Of a stretch of DNA of 64,000 nucleotides, positions 23,909 to 32,624 are shown piece by piece. The stretch lies in NCBI GenBank assembly GCA_011056555.1, contig DSEQ01000007.1:45000-108999 (forward strand). Reading direction: 5' to 3'. Source of the DNA: Candidatus Zixiibacteriota bacterium. Its GTDB lineage: Bacteria > Zixibacteria > MSB-5A5 > JAABVY01. Position numbers and translations under genes: made by a program. Each line of letters begins with the position of its first letter. The stretch's first letter is position 1. The notes under the pieces were generated by a model. That model saw only the letters and a program-made list of their open reading frames with translations. It was not told the DNA's origin and searched no databases.

Positions 23909-26740
23909 ATGGGTCTATTCACAAAAGCTGTAAAAGAATCGCAGTTTTCCTTCGACGCCAAAGAGGAAAAAGTTGGCGAGATTAAAGATTATGTCAGGGA
24001 AACCCTGGAGGGCACCCCCTTCTCTGAAAAGGAGCTCACCGGAATACTGCTGGCGATAGAAGAAGCCTGCACCAACGTAATCAGGCATGCCTATCTGTAT
24101 GCTCCGGGCGGAACGATCCGCCTGAAAATAACACTGACCTCGGATAAAGCTGTATTTGAAATCATAGACACAGGGCGCGCCTTCGATTTCGAGGGCTCGG
24201 GTACACCTGACCTCGACCGCTATGTCGAGACCAGCCGCAAGGGGGGGCTGGGCATATATTTGATCCGGAAGATTATGGACGATGTCGATTATCGCGCCCG
24301 GCGCAATGAGAATCGTCTCATCCTGGTCAAAAATTTCCCCAAGCGTACAGCCGCGCGTCGAGCCTTAAGAGGAGAGGGCATCTCGATCCGCAAGAAGTTC
24401 GCTTTCTGGATGACATTGATCCTGACCGGGCTGGTGTTCATCATTTACTTCTATTTCGAAAACCGAACTACCACAGCCTTGAGGAGCAATTTTCGGACCC
24501 AGATGGAGGAGGTCGCCACCACAGTGGCCTCGCAGGCCAAGGATGAGATCGTCAACGAGGCGCGTGATGCGGAGTTTCTTTTGATGGTCAGGAACTTTCG
24601 GCACCAGAACAAGAATATTGCCTATATCTCTATCACCGACAAAGATGGTGAAGTGCTGGCACACAGCGAGGATATTTCACTGCTGCATTCAAAATATCAA
24701 TTGCCCCCCGGTATAATTTCCGAACTTACAACTGTTCCCCAGCAGGTTAACAGCGGCGGACGGGATATCCTGCATTATATACTGCCTGTTACCGAAAATG
24801 GGGAACTCCTGGGACACGCGCACATCGGTTTCTCGACCGCCAACCTGAAAGCGGATATACGCAGTTCCCGGCAGGGCATTTTCATCATTTCCATCATAAG
24901 TTATGTGCTGGCCCTCATGGCGGTTACCCTGCTGTCCAATTACTTCGTGAAACCGATTCAGAAATTGACTGATGGCGTCAAGAAGATAGGCTCCGGTGAC
25001 CTGGAGGCCAAGCTGCCGATCGACGGGGCGGATGAGTTTTCTGAAATCGCGCGTGCATTCAATGAGATGACTGGGAAGATCAAAGAAGCTCAGAAAAATA
25101 TAGTCGAGCAGGAACGTCTCCACAAGGAGATGCAGGTGGCCCAGGAAATCCAGCACACGCTTCTGCCCAAGCATTTCCCCGATATCGAAGGATATGATAT
25201 CGCCACAATCTACCGTGCAGCTAAAGACGTCGGCGGCGACTATTTCGACTTTGTCTGGGTCGACGAGAACACTCTGGGGATAGTGGTCGCGGATGTTTCC
25301 GGCAAGGGTGTGCCCGGGTCCCTGGTTATGACCATGATCCGTACGGCAATCCGGCTTGAAGCGCGCGGCAATCGTTCGGCGGTGGATATTCTGTCACGCG
25401 TTAACGACTTTGTAACCGAGGATGTCAAGAAGGGCATGTTCATTACCATCTTCCTGGTCGTGCTGGATTCGATCAATCGCAAAATATCGTTCGCATCAGC
25501 GGGGCATAATCCGATGGTATTATACCGGCATGATGAGGAAAAAACTTATTTCCTGAATCCTCGCGGCATACCATTAGGTATCCGCCTGCCCGAGGAGCTG
25601 ACATTCGGGGAATCTCTGGAAGCCGAATCGATCAAGCTCAAGAAGGATGATATCCTGGTGGTATATACGGACGGCATCACGGAGGCAATGAACCATCGGC
25701 GCGAGCAGTTCGGAATGACCCGGTTCATACAATTTATCCGGAATTACAGCTTCCTGACGCCCGAGGATTTTGTTGAAAAACTGAATGAAGAAATAATAGA
25801 ATTTACAGAGGGCGCCGAGCAGAATGACGATATCACGCTGGTTGCGATCAAAGAGAAGGTGATGGCCGATGAATACCTGGTCCAGCGCCGCAAAAAGCTG
25901 CTGAATCTGGTCGAGGCCGAGGGCAAGACGGTCAAGGATGCCTGCCAGGAGATGAAGGTGTCGACTTCGACTTATTACAAATATAAGAAACGTTACGAGT
26001 TATACGGCGAAGAGGGCCTGAAAAACAAAGAACCCCGGGGCGACGCCATGCCGCGGCAGCTTTCCTATGAAGAGCGCTCGAAATTACTTCAACTGATCAG
26101 GCAGTTTCCGGAATACGGCACCACCCGCCTGAAAAAGGAACTGGAATCGGGTGATTACGGCGATATCCGCGTGGACGAGAAAGCTCTTTATGAGGAGCTG
26201 GTAAGGCTCAGGCTCAACACCCGAATGCTCAGGCTGGAATATTCGGCCCGGACTGGCAAAGGGCTGACCGAAGACCAGAAGGAACTCCTGGCGAAAGAAT
26301 CCGAGAAATATCAGGAGAAGATCGCGCGGGATAAGCAGGAGTATCTGGAGAAGCTGGAAGCGGCCAGCGGCGAAACGGGCAATGGCAAAGGCAAGGTGGC
26401 CCAGTTCATTGATAATCTGGCCAGCGCCGGGATTCCTCAGGATGAGATAAAGGACATGATGGACATGTTCTCCGATCTGGAGGAGGAAATCGACGAGGAT
26501 ACCGCCCTGAAACTGCTGGAACGGATGTCGAATCGGGTCACCCAGATCAAGCTGGATATGTCCACGGACAAAGTGCTCGATCAATCCCGATTTCACGGTC
26601 AGGATCTGACCGGATGGAAAAAAGTCGCCGACGACGGCATCGATCTGAATTTACTTGACAATGAGGAAGAAACCACTAGCTTCACTTCAGGGAAACCTGC
26701 CAAAAGGTTAGACGAGGACGAAGATAGCAATCATGATTAG
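23909..26740 (+). CDS. Membrane fusion protein: RsbW-type kinase - sensor - HAMP - SpoIIE phosphatase - transposase-like HTH
   Basis: 943 aa. Residues 8-145 are an anti-sigma-factor-type ATPase (EEACTNVIRHAY; DTGRAFDFE; KGGLGIYLIRKIMDD). A membrane span (about 164-182), an extracytoplasmic sensor region (183-322), a second span (323-345) and HAMP (346-398) follow. The SpoIIE/PP2C phosphatase (about 425-650) has GGDYFDF, DVSGKGVPGSL, AGHNP, YTDGITEA and QNDDITLV. Next, 660-775 is an integrase/transposase-style helix-turn-helix (KTVKDACQEMKVSTSTYYKY and GTTRLKKELE). A charged helical tail ends the protein. It carries both kinase and phosphatase of a partner switch on one chain. The STAS partner is encoded two genes on. 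It overlaps the ParA gene by 8 bp. Confidence 0.85.
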   Translation: MGLFTKAVKESQFSFDAKEEKVGEIKDYVRETLEGTPFSEKELTGILLAIEEACTNVIRHAYLYAPGGTIRLKITLTSDKAVFEIIDTGRAFDFEGSGTPDLDRYVETSRKGGLGIYLIRKIMDDVDYRARRNENRLILVKNFPKRTAARRALRGEGISIRKKFAFWMTLILTGLVFIIYFYFENRTTTALRSNFRTQMEEVATTVASQAKDEIVNEARDAEFLLMVRNFRHQNKNIAYISITDKDGEVLAHSEDISLLHSKYQLPPGIISELTTVPQQVNSGGRDILHYILPVTENGELLGHAHIGFSTANLKADIRSSRQGIFIISIISYVLALMAVTLLSNYFVKPIQKLTDGVKKIGSGDLEAKLPIDGADEFSEIARAFNEMTGKIKEAQKNIVEQERLHKEMQVAQEIQHTLLPKHFPDIEGYDIATIYRAAKDVGGDYFDFVWVDENTLGIVVADVSGKGVPGSLVMTMIRTAIRLEARGNRSAVDILSRVNDFVTEDVKKGMFITIFLVVLDSINRKISFASAGHNPMVLYRHDEEKTYFLNPRGIPLGIRLPEELTFGESLEAESIKLKKDDILVVYTDGITEAMNHRREQFGMTRFIQFIRNYSFLTPEDFVEKLNEEIIEFTEGAEQNDDITLVAIKEKVMADEYLVQRRKKLLNLVEAEGKTVKDACQEMKVSTSTYYKYKKRYELYGEEGLKNKEPRGDAMPRQLSYEERSKLLQLIRQFPEYGTTRLKKELESGDYGDIRVDEKALYEELVRLRLNTRMLRLEYSARTGKGLTEDQKELLAKESEKYQEKIARDKQEYLEKLEAASGETGNGKGKVAQFIDNLASAGIPQDEIKDMMDMFSDLEEEIDEDTALKLLERMSNRVTQIKLDMSTDKVLDQSRFHGQDLTGWKKVADDGIDLNLLDNEEETTSFTSGKPAKRLDEDEDSNHD

Positions 26741-27473
26741 AATCGCGGTAATGACCTCCAAGGGAGGCACCGGCAAAACCACCACGGCTATTAATTTAGG
26801 CCATTGCCTGGCTCTTTCGGGCAAGAAAGTGCTGATTATAGACTGCGACAGCCAGGGTAATGTGGCCATGGCTTTCAACCAGCAGCCCCGCAGAGGGCTT
26901 TCGGAATTGCTCCTGACCGGTGAGGTCGATATCGTCAAGGCACGCACCAATTTGTACCTCATCGATTCCGGCGGCAAGCGCCTGGTTGAATCGGAAATGG
27001 TGATCACAAGCCAGAGCGACCGCGAGGTCAGGATGAGCCAGGTTTTCCGGAATCTCGTGGGTTCCGATTATGTAATCTGTGACTGTCCCCCCACGATTAA
27101 TCTGATTAATGTTAACGCCCTCAACTACTGCGATTACGTGATTATTCCAGTCTCCATGGATTATTTTGCTGCTGAAGGAGTCAAAAAGACCCTGGCTCTT
27201 ATTGAAGAAATCGAAGAGAAAATCGGACACAGTGTAAAGGTCATGGGCATACTGGCCACTTTCTTTGATAAACGTACCAGGATTTCGGACCGGGTATATG
27301 ACAAACTGATACATGAATTTGGAGATAAGGTCTTTGTAACCAAGATAAGAGTTAATACTCAAATAAAAGAAGCTCAGGAAAATCACAAGACAATTTTCGA
27401 GTACGCGCCTTATTCGCACGGTGCGCTTGATTATTTCCTGTTGACAAAAGAAGTAGCAAATGGTCACGGGTAG
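26733..27473 (+). CDS. ParA/Soj-family ATPase
   Basis: A 246-aa MinD/ParA ATPase. The deviant Walker A is SKGGTGKTTTA, Walker A' is LIIDCDSQGNVAMA, and Walker B is YVICDCPPTINLINVNA. Proteins of this family dimerise on ATP and position DNA, chemosensory arrays or secretion machines. No ParB, no parS-like inverted repeats and no plasmid functions lie nearby, so chromosome partitioning is doubtful. The gene overlaps the upstream kinase/phosphatase gene by 8 bp and lies 8 bp before the STAS gene. That suggests a positioning or switch role tied to the signalling proteins, or to the T9SS-type cargo encoded upstream. The assignment to ParA is firm; the role is inferred. Confidence 0.9.
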   Translation: MIRIAVMTSKGGTGKTTTAINLGHCLALSGKKVLIIDCDSQGNVAMAFNQQPRRGLSELLLTGEVDIVKARTNLYLIDSGGKRLVESEMVITSQSDREVRMSQVFRNLVGSDYVICDCPPTINLINVNALNYCDYVIIPVSMDYFAAEGVKKTLALIEEIEEKIGHSVKVMGILATFFDKRTRISDRVYDKLIHEFGDKVFVTKIRVNTQIKEAQENHKTIFEYAPYSHGALDYFLLTKEVANGHG

Positions 27474-27481
27474 GAGTTATT

Positions 27482-28207
27482 ATGGCCCAGGAGAATAAAA
27501 TGGATGAAATTAAGATATCTCTTGACGCCGGCGGCGCGGATGGCGAGGTATCGGTTGTCAGGGTGGATGGCGTAGTTGATACAATCACCTCCAGTGAGCT
27601 GGAGAAAGTCATGAACTCATTGATGGATCAGTCTCGTTACAATATCGTTGTCGATCTGGGCGGCGTGGATTATATATCATCGGCGGGATGGGGTATCTTC
27701 ATCTCCAACATCCGCGAAATCCGGCAGCACGAAGGCGATCTGAAACTCGCCGGTATGATTCCGAATGTATACGAGATCTACGAGCTCCTGGAATTCGATT
27801 CGATTTTGAGGGCATTTGAGAATGTCGAGAAAGCCAAAAGTGATTTTAATATCGCCCGGCACTCTGTCAAGCAAGGTGAGAAGTCGCCCGAAGTTAAAAC
27901 CTCCGCCGAGATTATTGATGAGGAGGAGGTTGAAGCGCAGGCTGTTGAGCCTATATCCGAGCACGAGCTGGAAGAAAAATCGGCAGACTCCGGAACCGAG
28001 GACCGGCCCGCTGCCGACAGCGAGGATCAGCGCATTCTTGATCTGGCGGCCGAGGATCCCTTTCTTTCGATCCGTGAAATGAAGAAAATACTAAACTCCG
28101 AGGCTGGAGATCATCCCAGACTGGGATGGTGGAGGATCAGGGGAATTCTCAAGAAACACGATATATTATCCAGGAAGAAGCGCTTCAGATTTGCGCGCAA
28201 AAAATAG
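27482..28207 (+). CDS. STAS-domain anti-anti-sigma-like protein with C-terminal HTH-like tail
   Basis: 241 aa; TAGGAG ribosome site before the ATG. Residues 10-115 are a STAS domain with VVDLGGVDYISSAGWG; Ser67 fits the phosphorylated serine of RsbV/SpoIIAA-type proteins. A Glu-rich linker (about 125-180) is followed by a basic C-terminal domain (180-241: LAAEDPFLSIREMKKIL and RIRGILKKHDILSRKKR). That domain resembles the second half of an integrase-type HTH, as does part of the partner at 23909-26740. In partner switching, the STAS serine is phosphorylated by the RsbW-type kinase and dephosphorylated by SpoIIE; both activities are in the product two genes upstream. No sigma factor is encoded here, so the output may be direct DNA binding. 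Confidence 0.85.
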   Translation: MAQENKMDEIKISLDAGGADGEVSVVRVDGVVDTITSSELEKVMNSLMDQSRYNIVVDLGGVDYISSAGWGIFISNIREIRQHEGDLKLAGMIPNVYEIYELLEFDSILRAFENVEKAKSDFNIARHSVKQGEKSPEVKTSAEIIDEEEVEAQAVEPISEHELEEKSADSGTEDRPAADSEDQRILDLAAEDPFLSIREMKKILNSEAGDHPRLGWWRIRGILKKHDILSRKKRFRFARKK

Positions 28208-28240
28208 ATTGATGCATTTGTGCTGGGAGGGGCACATGCT

Positions 28241-29953
28241 ATGCTCGGTTTGGACCGTCCACATCTGATCCTCATATTGGGTCTGGCTCTCAGCTGTCTC
28301 GCCCTCGTGCTGGTAGTCATTCTTCTGTATATAAGATATTCAGCCGCACGCAAGCGGGCCGCCAGCAGCGAGGATGTTCTCCAGAGAATTTACTTCGATA
28401 TTAAGGATTCCCTGACAAAGACAATTTCCTCCGGCAGCCCCTTTCGTCATACCGCCGCTGACTACAACAACTGCTTGACACGTCATTTCGGAATCAGGAG
28501 ACTGGTTATATATATAAGCAGCCGCGGAAGATATACTCCCCTGATATGGCACAACACGGACCTCCCGGGCATCAACAAGCTCTATTTCACCCCCGCGGCG
28601 GAGCTTGTCAAGAAACTCACTCATCTGGGACATCCGCTGTGGTTTGATAGGGATGAGCCGCATGACAACCTGGCCCGTCTGCTCTATGAGAAGCTGGATA
28701 TGAAAGTTGCCCTGCCCATAATGTTTGGCAAGCAGCTGTATGGCTTCGTGGTGCTGTCCGAAAGCGATTCCTATAGGCTGGAGGATATGGCAGGATATCT
28801 GGTATCGCTGACAGATCAGCTTGCCTACTCGTTTGAGATCTCCAAGAAACATCACTCTTCCAGATCATCCCGGTTCCAGGAGAAGAAACCATCTTCTGAG
28901 CAGACAGAGGCTGAAAAAGTTGAAAAGCGCGTCATACTCGATCTTCTCGATGATAATATAAGACTGCTTAAAATTTATAATGAGAATCAGTTATTCAGCA
29001 AGTTTATGAGAGTCATAGAGGCCCACGTGAATCCCTCATTCGCGTTTGTGTTTTTGCCCGAGAAGAAAAAATCCCGTCTCTCGGTTGCGCATTCAATAAG
29101 AACTGTCCCGGCTGAAATAGAAAAGTGCTATATCAAATCCGCCGACGCCATGGTCAAGATTCTCTCGCGGGATTTCGGTGTGCACAGGGTTGAGCATATT
29201 CTCGAAGCCCTCGGCCCCGGACCGGTTCTGCAGACTTTTTCCAGGGGGGGGTGTAAGCTGCTGGCCTCTTTTCCATTACCCCAGCGCAGGATCGGCTTTC
29301 TGGGATTGGGGGAGAAGAAGGTAAGCGGGGGAGATTACAGTCCGGAAGAAATAAATATTGTCGAAACTTTCTGCCAGACCCTGCGTCTGACCCTCGACAA
29401 TATTCATCAGTTTAGAAAGATCGAGGAACTCTCCTATACCGACAGTATGACCGGCCTGTACAATTATCGCTATTTCTATAAGCGGTTGACGGAGGAAATC
29501 CTGCGTGCCAAACGATTTGAGAGATTTCTGGCCTTGGTGATATTCGATATCGATGAGTTCAAGATCATAAACGATACCCACGGCCATCAAACCGGCGATC
29601 ATATTCTCAAGCAACTGGGCATGCTGATTCACAACAGTGTGCGTTCCATCGATATAGTCTCCCGTTATGGCGGCGAGGAATTCTGCGTAATAATGCCTGA
29701 AACAGATAAGGAGGCCTGCGAGCAGTTTATGGAAAGGTTGAGGGTGAAAATTTTGGAGTTTGAATTCCGTGACAGATCGAACAGGAAGTGCCTTAATATC
29801 AGTGTCAGCCTGGGAGGGGCGATTTATCCAACCGATGCCACTCGTATTGATCGGTTAATCTATTGTGCGGATATGGCTTTGCTTGAATCAAAACAATCGG
29901 GCAGAAACAAGGTCTGTCTCTATAATCCTCAAATCGAGAAAAGCTCGCGATAG
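28241..29953 (+). CDS. GAF-like/GGDEF diguanylate cyclase, membrane anchored
   Basis: 570 aa. The ATG at 28241 is chosen over GTG at 28220 because of GGGAGG at proper spacing. One membrane span (about 7-32, LILILGLALSCLALVLVVIL) is followed by two GAF-like sensor regions and a C-terminal GGDEF domain (about 405-565). The active-site loop is RYGGEEFCVIMPE and the metal Asp is in ALVIFDIDEFKIINDTHGHQ, so it should make cyclic di-GMP. An RxxD inhibitory site is not obvious (EFRDRSN follows). It is the last gene of the run that starts at 17737 and converges on the exopolysaccharide operon with only 23 bp between stops. Cyclic di-GMP commonly controls exopolysaccharide and adhesin output, which fits both neighbours. 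Confidence 0.88.
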   Translation: MLGLDRPHLILILGLALSCLALVLVVILLYIRYSAARKRAASSEDVLQRIYFDIKDSLTKTISSGSPFRHTAADYNNCLTRHFGIRRLVIYISSRGRYTPLIWHNTDLPGINKLYFTPAAELVKKLTHLGHPLWFDRDEPHDNLARLLYEKLDMKVALPIMFGKQLYGFVVLSESDSYRLEDMAGYLVSLTDQLAYSFEISKKHHSSRSSRFQEKKPSSEQTEAEKVEKRVILDLLDDNIRLLKIYNENQLFSKFMRVIEAHVNPSFAFVFLPEKKKSRLSVAHSIRTVPAEIEKCYIKSADAMVKILSRDFGVHRVEHILEALGPGPVLQTFSRGGCKLLASFPLPQRRIGFLGLGEKKVSGGDYSPEEINIVETFCQTLRLTLDNIHQFRKIEELSYTDSMTGLYNYRYFYKRLTEEILRAKRFERFLALVIFDIDEFKIINDTHGHQTGDHILKQLGMLIHNSVRSIDIVSRYGGEEFCVIMPETDKEACEQFMERLRVKILEFEFRDRSNRKCLNISVSLGGAIYPTDATRIDRLIYCADMALLESKQSGRNKVCLYNPQIEKSSR

Positions 29954-29976
29954 TACGGTTCCAGCTTTGCCATGAA

Positions 29977-31062
29977 TCAGTAGCGTTTATATTTTTCGAA
30001 AAGCTGTCCCCATTTGGTTCTGGAGAAGCGTTTGATTATCGACCTGCCGATAATCGGGTACCAGAACAAATCATGATAGACATTGGAGGCGAACGGCGCC
30101 CAGCCTACCAGGGGTGAATGCAGCGCCGGCTTTTCCAGAAATCTGAGGGGCCCCTTGCGAAGCATCTGATCGCCCCAGATCACAAAACTCTTTTTGACCT
30201 TGAAGCCGAAATTAACCTTTGAAATATCCTCGCCGACTATCTCGATTTCCTTCAGGTCGGCCTTGCCCAGACAGCGTTCCTGGCACATCCTGAGATAGGG
30301 TATGGACAATGGATCAAAGCCCATCATGCGTGCGGCCACAGCATCAATGGCGACCTGGTCGCTGGAAGCGAGGATAAAATCCTTGACCTTGGGCTCCATG
30401 GTCCTGGGGCCGGCTCCATCTCCGCAGACAGTGCCATCCATAACCGCAAAGATCGATGGATGCAGCTCTTTCTGCATCAACATCAGGTCCACCAGAACTT
30501 CGTGCATGTATTTGTGAGCATAGTGGCGCACTTCTTTTAACAGGCCGCCGAAGGAGTTCTTTATTGCGCCGGTTGTAGTGGAATGCCCGTGAGTTTTGAC
30601 AGTGGGCAGGTGAATGATCTGTTTTCCAATATACATTTTTGGAATTTCGATCCCATCGGGAAATATCTCGTTGAGCTTAAGGAGCTCGGACTTGAATTTA
30701 AACCTGGTCCATTCTACTTCCGGCAGGGTGGTATATGAGGCTCCATACTTTTTCAATACAGGAGCCCAGAGATTGTTTTCGCAGCCCTTATGCGGATCGG
30801 TCACTACCGTTTTATTCTCGAGCGGAAAGAGGCGCGAAAAATCGTAACCATCTTCCTTCATAGTGTTCAAAACGCCTTCCAGTTGCCAGGGCTGGGAGGA
30901 ACAGGCAGGGAAATACTTGGTCCAGGAAAGATTAAGCTTTATTATCGTATCCTGATCCTTTTTGATAATCTGATCGTATTCCGCCATATGCAGGAGTTTT
31001 CTGTAGTCCTCAAGGATAGTCTGCGGCTCGGCCTTCAATACAACGACTTTGGAAACGCTCAT
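29977..31062 (-). CDS. DUF362-domain protein
   Basis: A 361-aa protein of the DUF362 family, recognised from HLPTVKTHGHSTTTGAIKNSFGG, MDGTVCGDGAGPRTMEPKV and QVAIDAVAARMMGFDP. Many family members carry a 4Fe-4S pair; this one has scattered cysteines (FPACSSQ, KGCENNLW, CQERCLGK) but no CxxCxxC ferredoxin motif. The function is unknown. The start overlaps the stop of the polysaccharide deacetylase gene by 4 bp, making it the last gene of the exopolysaccharide operon. The C-terminal 60 residues hold hydrophobic aromatic segments (GWAPFASNVYHDLFWYPIIG). Confidence 0.82.
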   Translation of the reverse strand: MSVSKVVVLKAEPQTILEDYRKLLHMAEYDQIIKKDQDTIIKLNLSWTKYFPACSSQPWQLEGVLNTMKEDGYDFSRLFPLENKTVVTDPHKGCENNLWAPVLKKYGASYTTLPEVEWTRFKFKSELLKLNEIFPDGIEIPKMYIGKQIIHLPTVKTHGHSTTTGAIKNSFGGLLKEVRHYAHKYMHEVLVDLMLMQKELHPSIFAVMDGTVCGDGAGPRTMEPKVKDFILASSDQVAIDAVAARMMGFDPLSIPYLRMCQERCLGKADLKEIEIVGEDISKVNFGFKVKKSFVIWGDQMLRKGPLRFLEKPALHSPLVGWAPFASNVYHDLFWYPIIGRSIIKRFSRTKWGQLFEKYKRY

Positions 31063-31916
31063 AATCGATTTCCTATTTGCTTTTTCATATCCAAATCGAA
31101 TACGTCCCTGACAGGTCCAAATTTAAAATTTTTTAGCAATTTGCGCAATTTGATTTCGGTTGTTTTCAGATTTGTATAATGACGCAAACGGCTCCTGGCC
31201 CTGGCTTTTATGCGGGGCTGCTTCAGGTCAATTTCCCAGGGATGGAAATATATGACCCCCGGGAATCCCAGCCGATTTAAGCGTTTCAGCGCATGACTGG
31301 TGTACCAGTAGGGGAAAAGCCGCAGGTAGCCGCCCCCGCCAACGCCGATATTTTTGCCGAATATCCTGACCGTGGAGGGAGGTATTTCAAGAATGGACCT
31401 GTTCTCATCCACTTTTATTATATGGGCAAAACGCGGCGCGTCCGGGGTGCCATAGACATCATGCACGACCGGGAAGACGGATGAATCGTAGCTGAATCCC
31501 AGATCCGCCAGGGTTTTCCAGACCCACTCATCTTTGGGTTTGATGGAAAAAGAGGGAGCGCGATAACCCCTGATGGGAATGTTCACTCCGGCATTTATGG
31601 CCTCCAGGGAGCGGATTGTGTCATCCCTGAATTCCTCCGGGGACATTTTATAGACCAATCCATGGGAGTAACTGTGGCAGCCGATCTCATGGCCCCTGGA
31701 ATGAAGATATTCGGTGATTTCAGGAAATTTCTCGGCTATCCATCCCAGGATAAAGAATGTTGCCTTGACATTATATTCATTAAGTATCTCGCAGATTCGG
31801 ACGATATTCGAGAGTACCCGTGGTTTCTGCTGGTTCCAGGTTTCAATGGGGAAGATATCCCTGAAGGATTCCACGCAGAACCAGTCTTCGACATCTATAG
31901 TAATGCAATTGAGCAT
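31059..31916 (-). CDS. Polysaccharide deacetylase, exosortase (XrtA/PEP-CTERM)-system type
   Basis: A 285-aa NodB-fold deacetylase with the C-terminal DUF3473 extension. Motifs are TIDVEDWF (catalytic Asp and metal Asp), the metal His pair in HEIGCHSYSHGL, RGYRAPSFSI and VIYFHPWEID. It is expected to remove N- or O-acetyl groups from the exported polysaccharide. This subtype commonly sits in exosortase-linked exopolysaccharide clusters. Here it is the fifth gene after SLBB, Wzz, TPR and kinase genes, though no exosortase or PEP-CTERM protein is in the window. No signal peptide is seen. It starts 2 bp after the tyrosine-kinase stop. Confidence 0.9.
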   Translation of the reverse strand: MLNCITIDVEDWFCVESFRDIFPIETWNQQKPRVLSNIVRICEILNEYNVKATFFILGWIAEKFPEITEYLHSRGHEIGCHSYSHGLVYKMSPEEFRDDTIRSLEAINAGVNIPIRGYRAPSFSIKPKDEWVWKTLADLGFSYDSSVFPVVHDVYGTPDAPRFAHIIKVDENRSILEIPPSTVRIFGKNIGVGGGGYLRLFPYWYTSHALKRLNRLGFPGVIYFHPWEIDLKQPRIKARARSRLRHYTNLKTTEIKLRKLLKNFKFGPVRDVFDLDMKKQIGNRL

Positions 31917-31918
31917 GA

Positions 31919-32620
31919 TTATTTTTGGGACGCGTACTGGTAACCGTAGTATTTGTGATTGTAGTAGTATGGCAGAGCCTGTTTGACATTATTCAGCGCT
32001 ACCCCCAAAAGCCGTGCCCCGGACTGGTTTATGAGGTCTATCGCTCTGCTTACAACCTCTTTTTGTGTTGCCCCGGCCTTGATTACAAGCAATATGCCGT
32101 CAACTTCGGTTCCCAGAATTATGGGATCGGTGACGGGCACAACCGGAGCTGAATCGACTATGATTAATTCGTAATAAAACTTTGCTGCCTCAAAAATCCC
32201 CGGGATCGCGGGAGAATCAAAAAGCTCGGTGGGATTGCCCTCAATCCTTCCCGAGGTTATGACATCCAGATTTTCAATCTCTGTTTTTTTGACACAATCC
32301 TCGAGCTTCACATTCTTCATGATGACGTCGCACAGACCTTTGGCCTGATCGATGTCAAATATCTTATGGATCACGGGACGCCTCAGGTCGGCGTCAATCA
32401 GGAGAGTTTTGCGGGGCCGGTGGATGGCGCCAGTCATGGCCAGAAATGTCGAGACTGTGCTTTTCCCTTCGCCTACGGAAGGAGAGGTAATCAGAAATGA
32501 TTTACCCTTTTCCTGAAGCACTCGGTTATTGGTCAGGTTGAACAAGAGCCGCCTGAATTCAGTTCCGATGGAAGATTCCGGATCGTAGGTCTTATAAATA
32601 TTCTTGTCTTCATTTTTCAT
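31919..32620 (-). CDS. Bacterial tyrosine kinase (CpsD/EpsG-type), exopolysaccharide regulator
   Basis: 233 aa. P-loop kinase with Walker A in SPSVGEGKSTVS, Walker A' in LLIDADLRRP and Walker B in ELIIVDSAPV. The C-terminus has a tyrosine cluster (YYYNHKYYGYQY) that is autophosphorylated in this family. It controls assembly of the polysaccharide polymerase complex by phosphorylation cycles with its membrane activator. The activator is the separate Wzz protein encoded upstream (33746-35317), so kinase and chain-length protein are split as in Firmicutes rather than fused as in Wzc. The gene is 4 bp after the TPR gene. Confidence 0.9.
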   Translation of the reverse strand: MKNEDKNIYKTYDPESSIGTEFRRLLFNLTNNRVLQEKGKSFLITSPSVGEGKSTVSTFLAMTGAIHRPRKTLLIDADLRRPVIHKIFDIDQAKGLCDVIMKNVKLEDCVKKTEIENLDVITSGRIEGNPTELFDSPAIPGIFEAAKFYYELIIVDSAPVVPVTDPIILGTEVDGILLVIKAGATQKEVVSRAIDLINQSGARLLGVALNNVKQALPYYYNHKYYGYQYASQK

Positions 32621-32624
32621 GGTA

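Noticed and set aside
26733..27473. ParA as a sign of a plasmid or chromosome partition locus
   Set aside because: No ParB, no parS-like repeats and no replication gene nearby; it is embedded in a signalling gene run.
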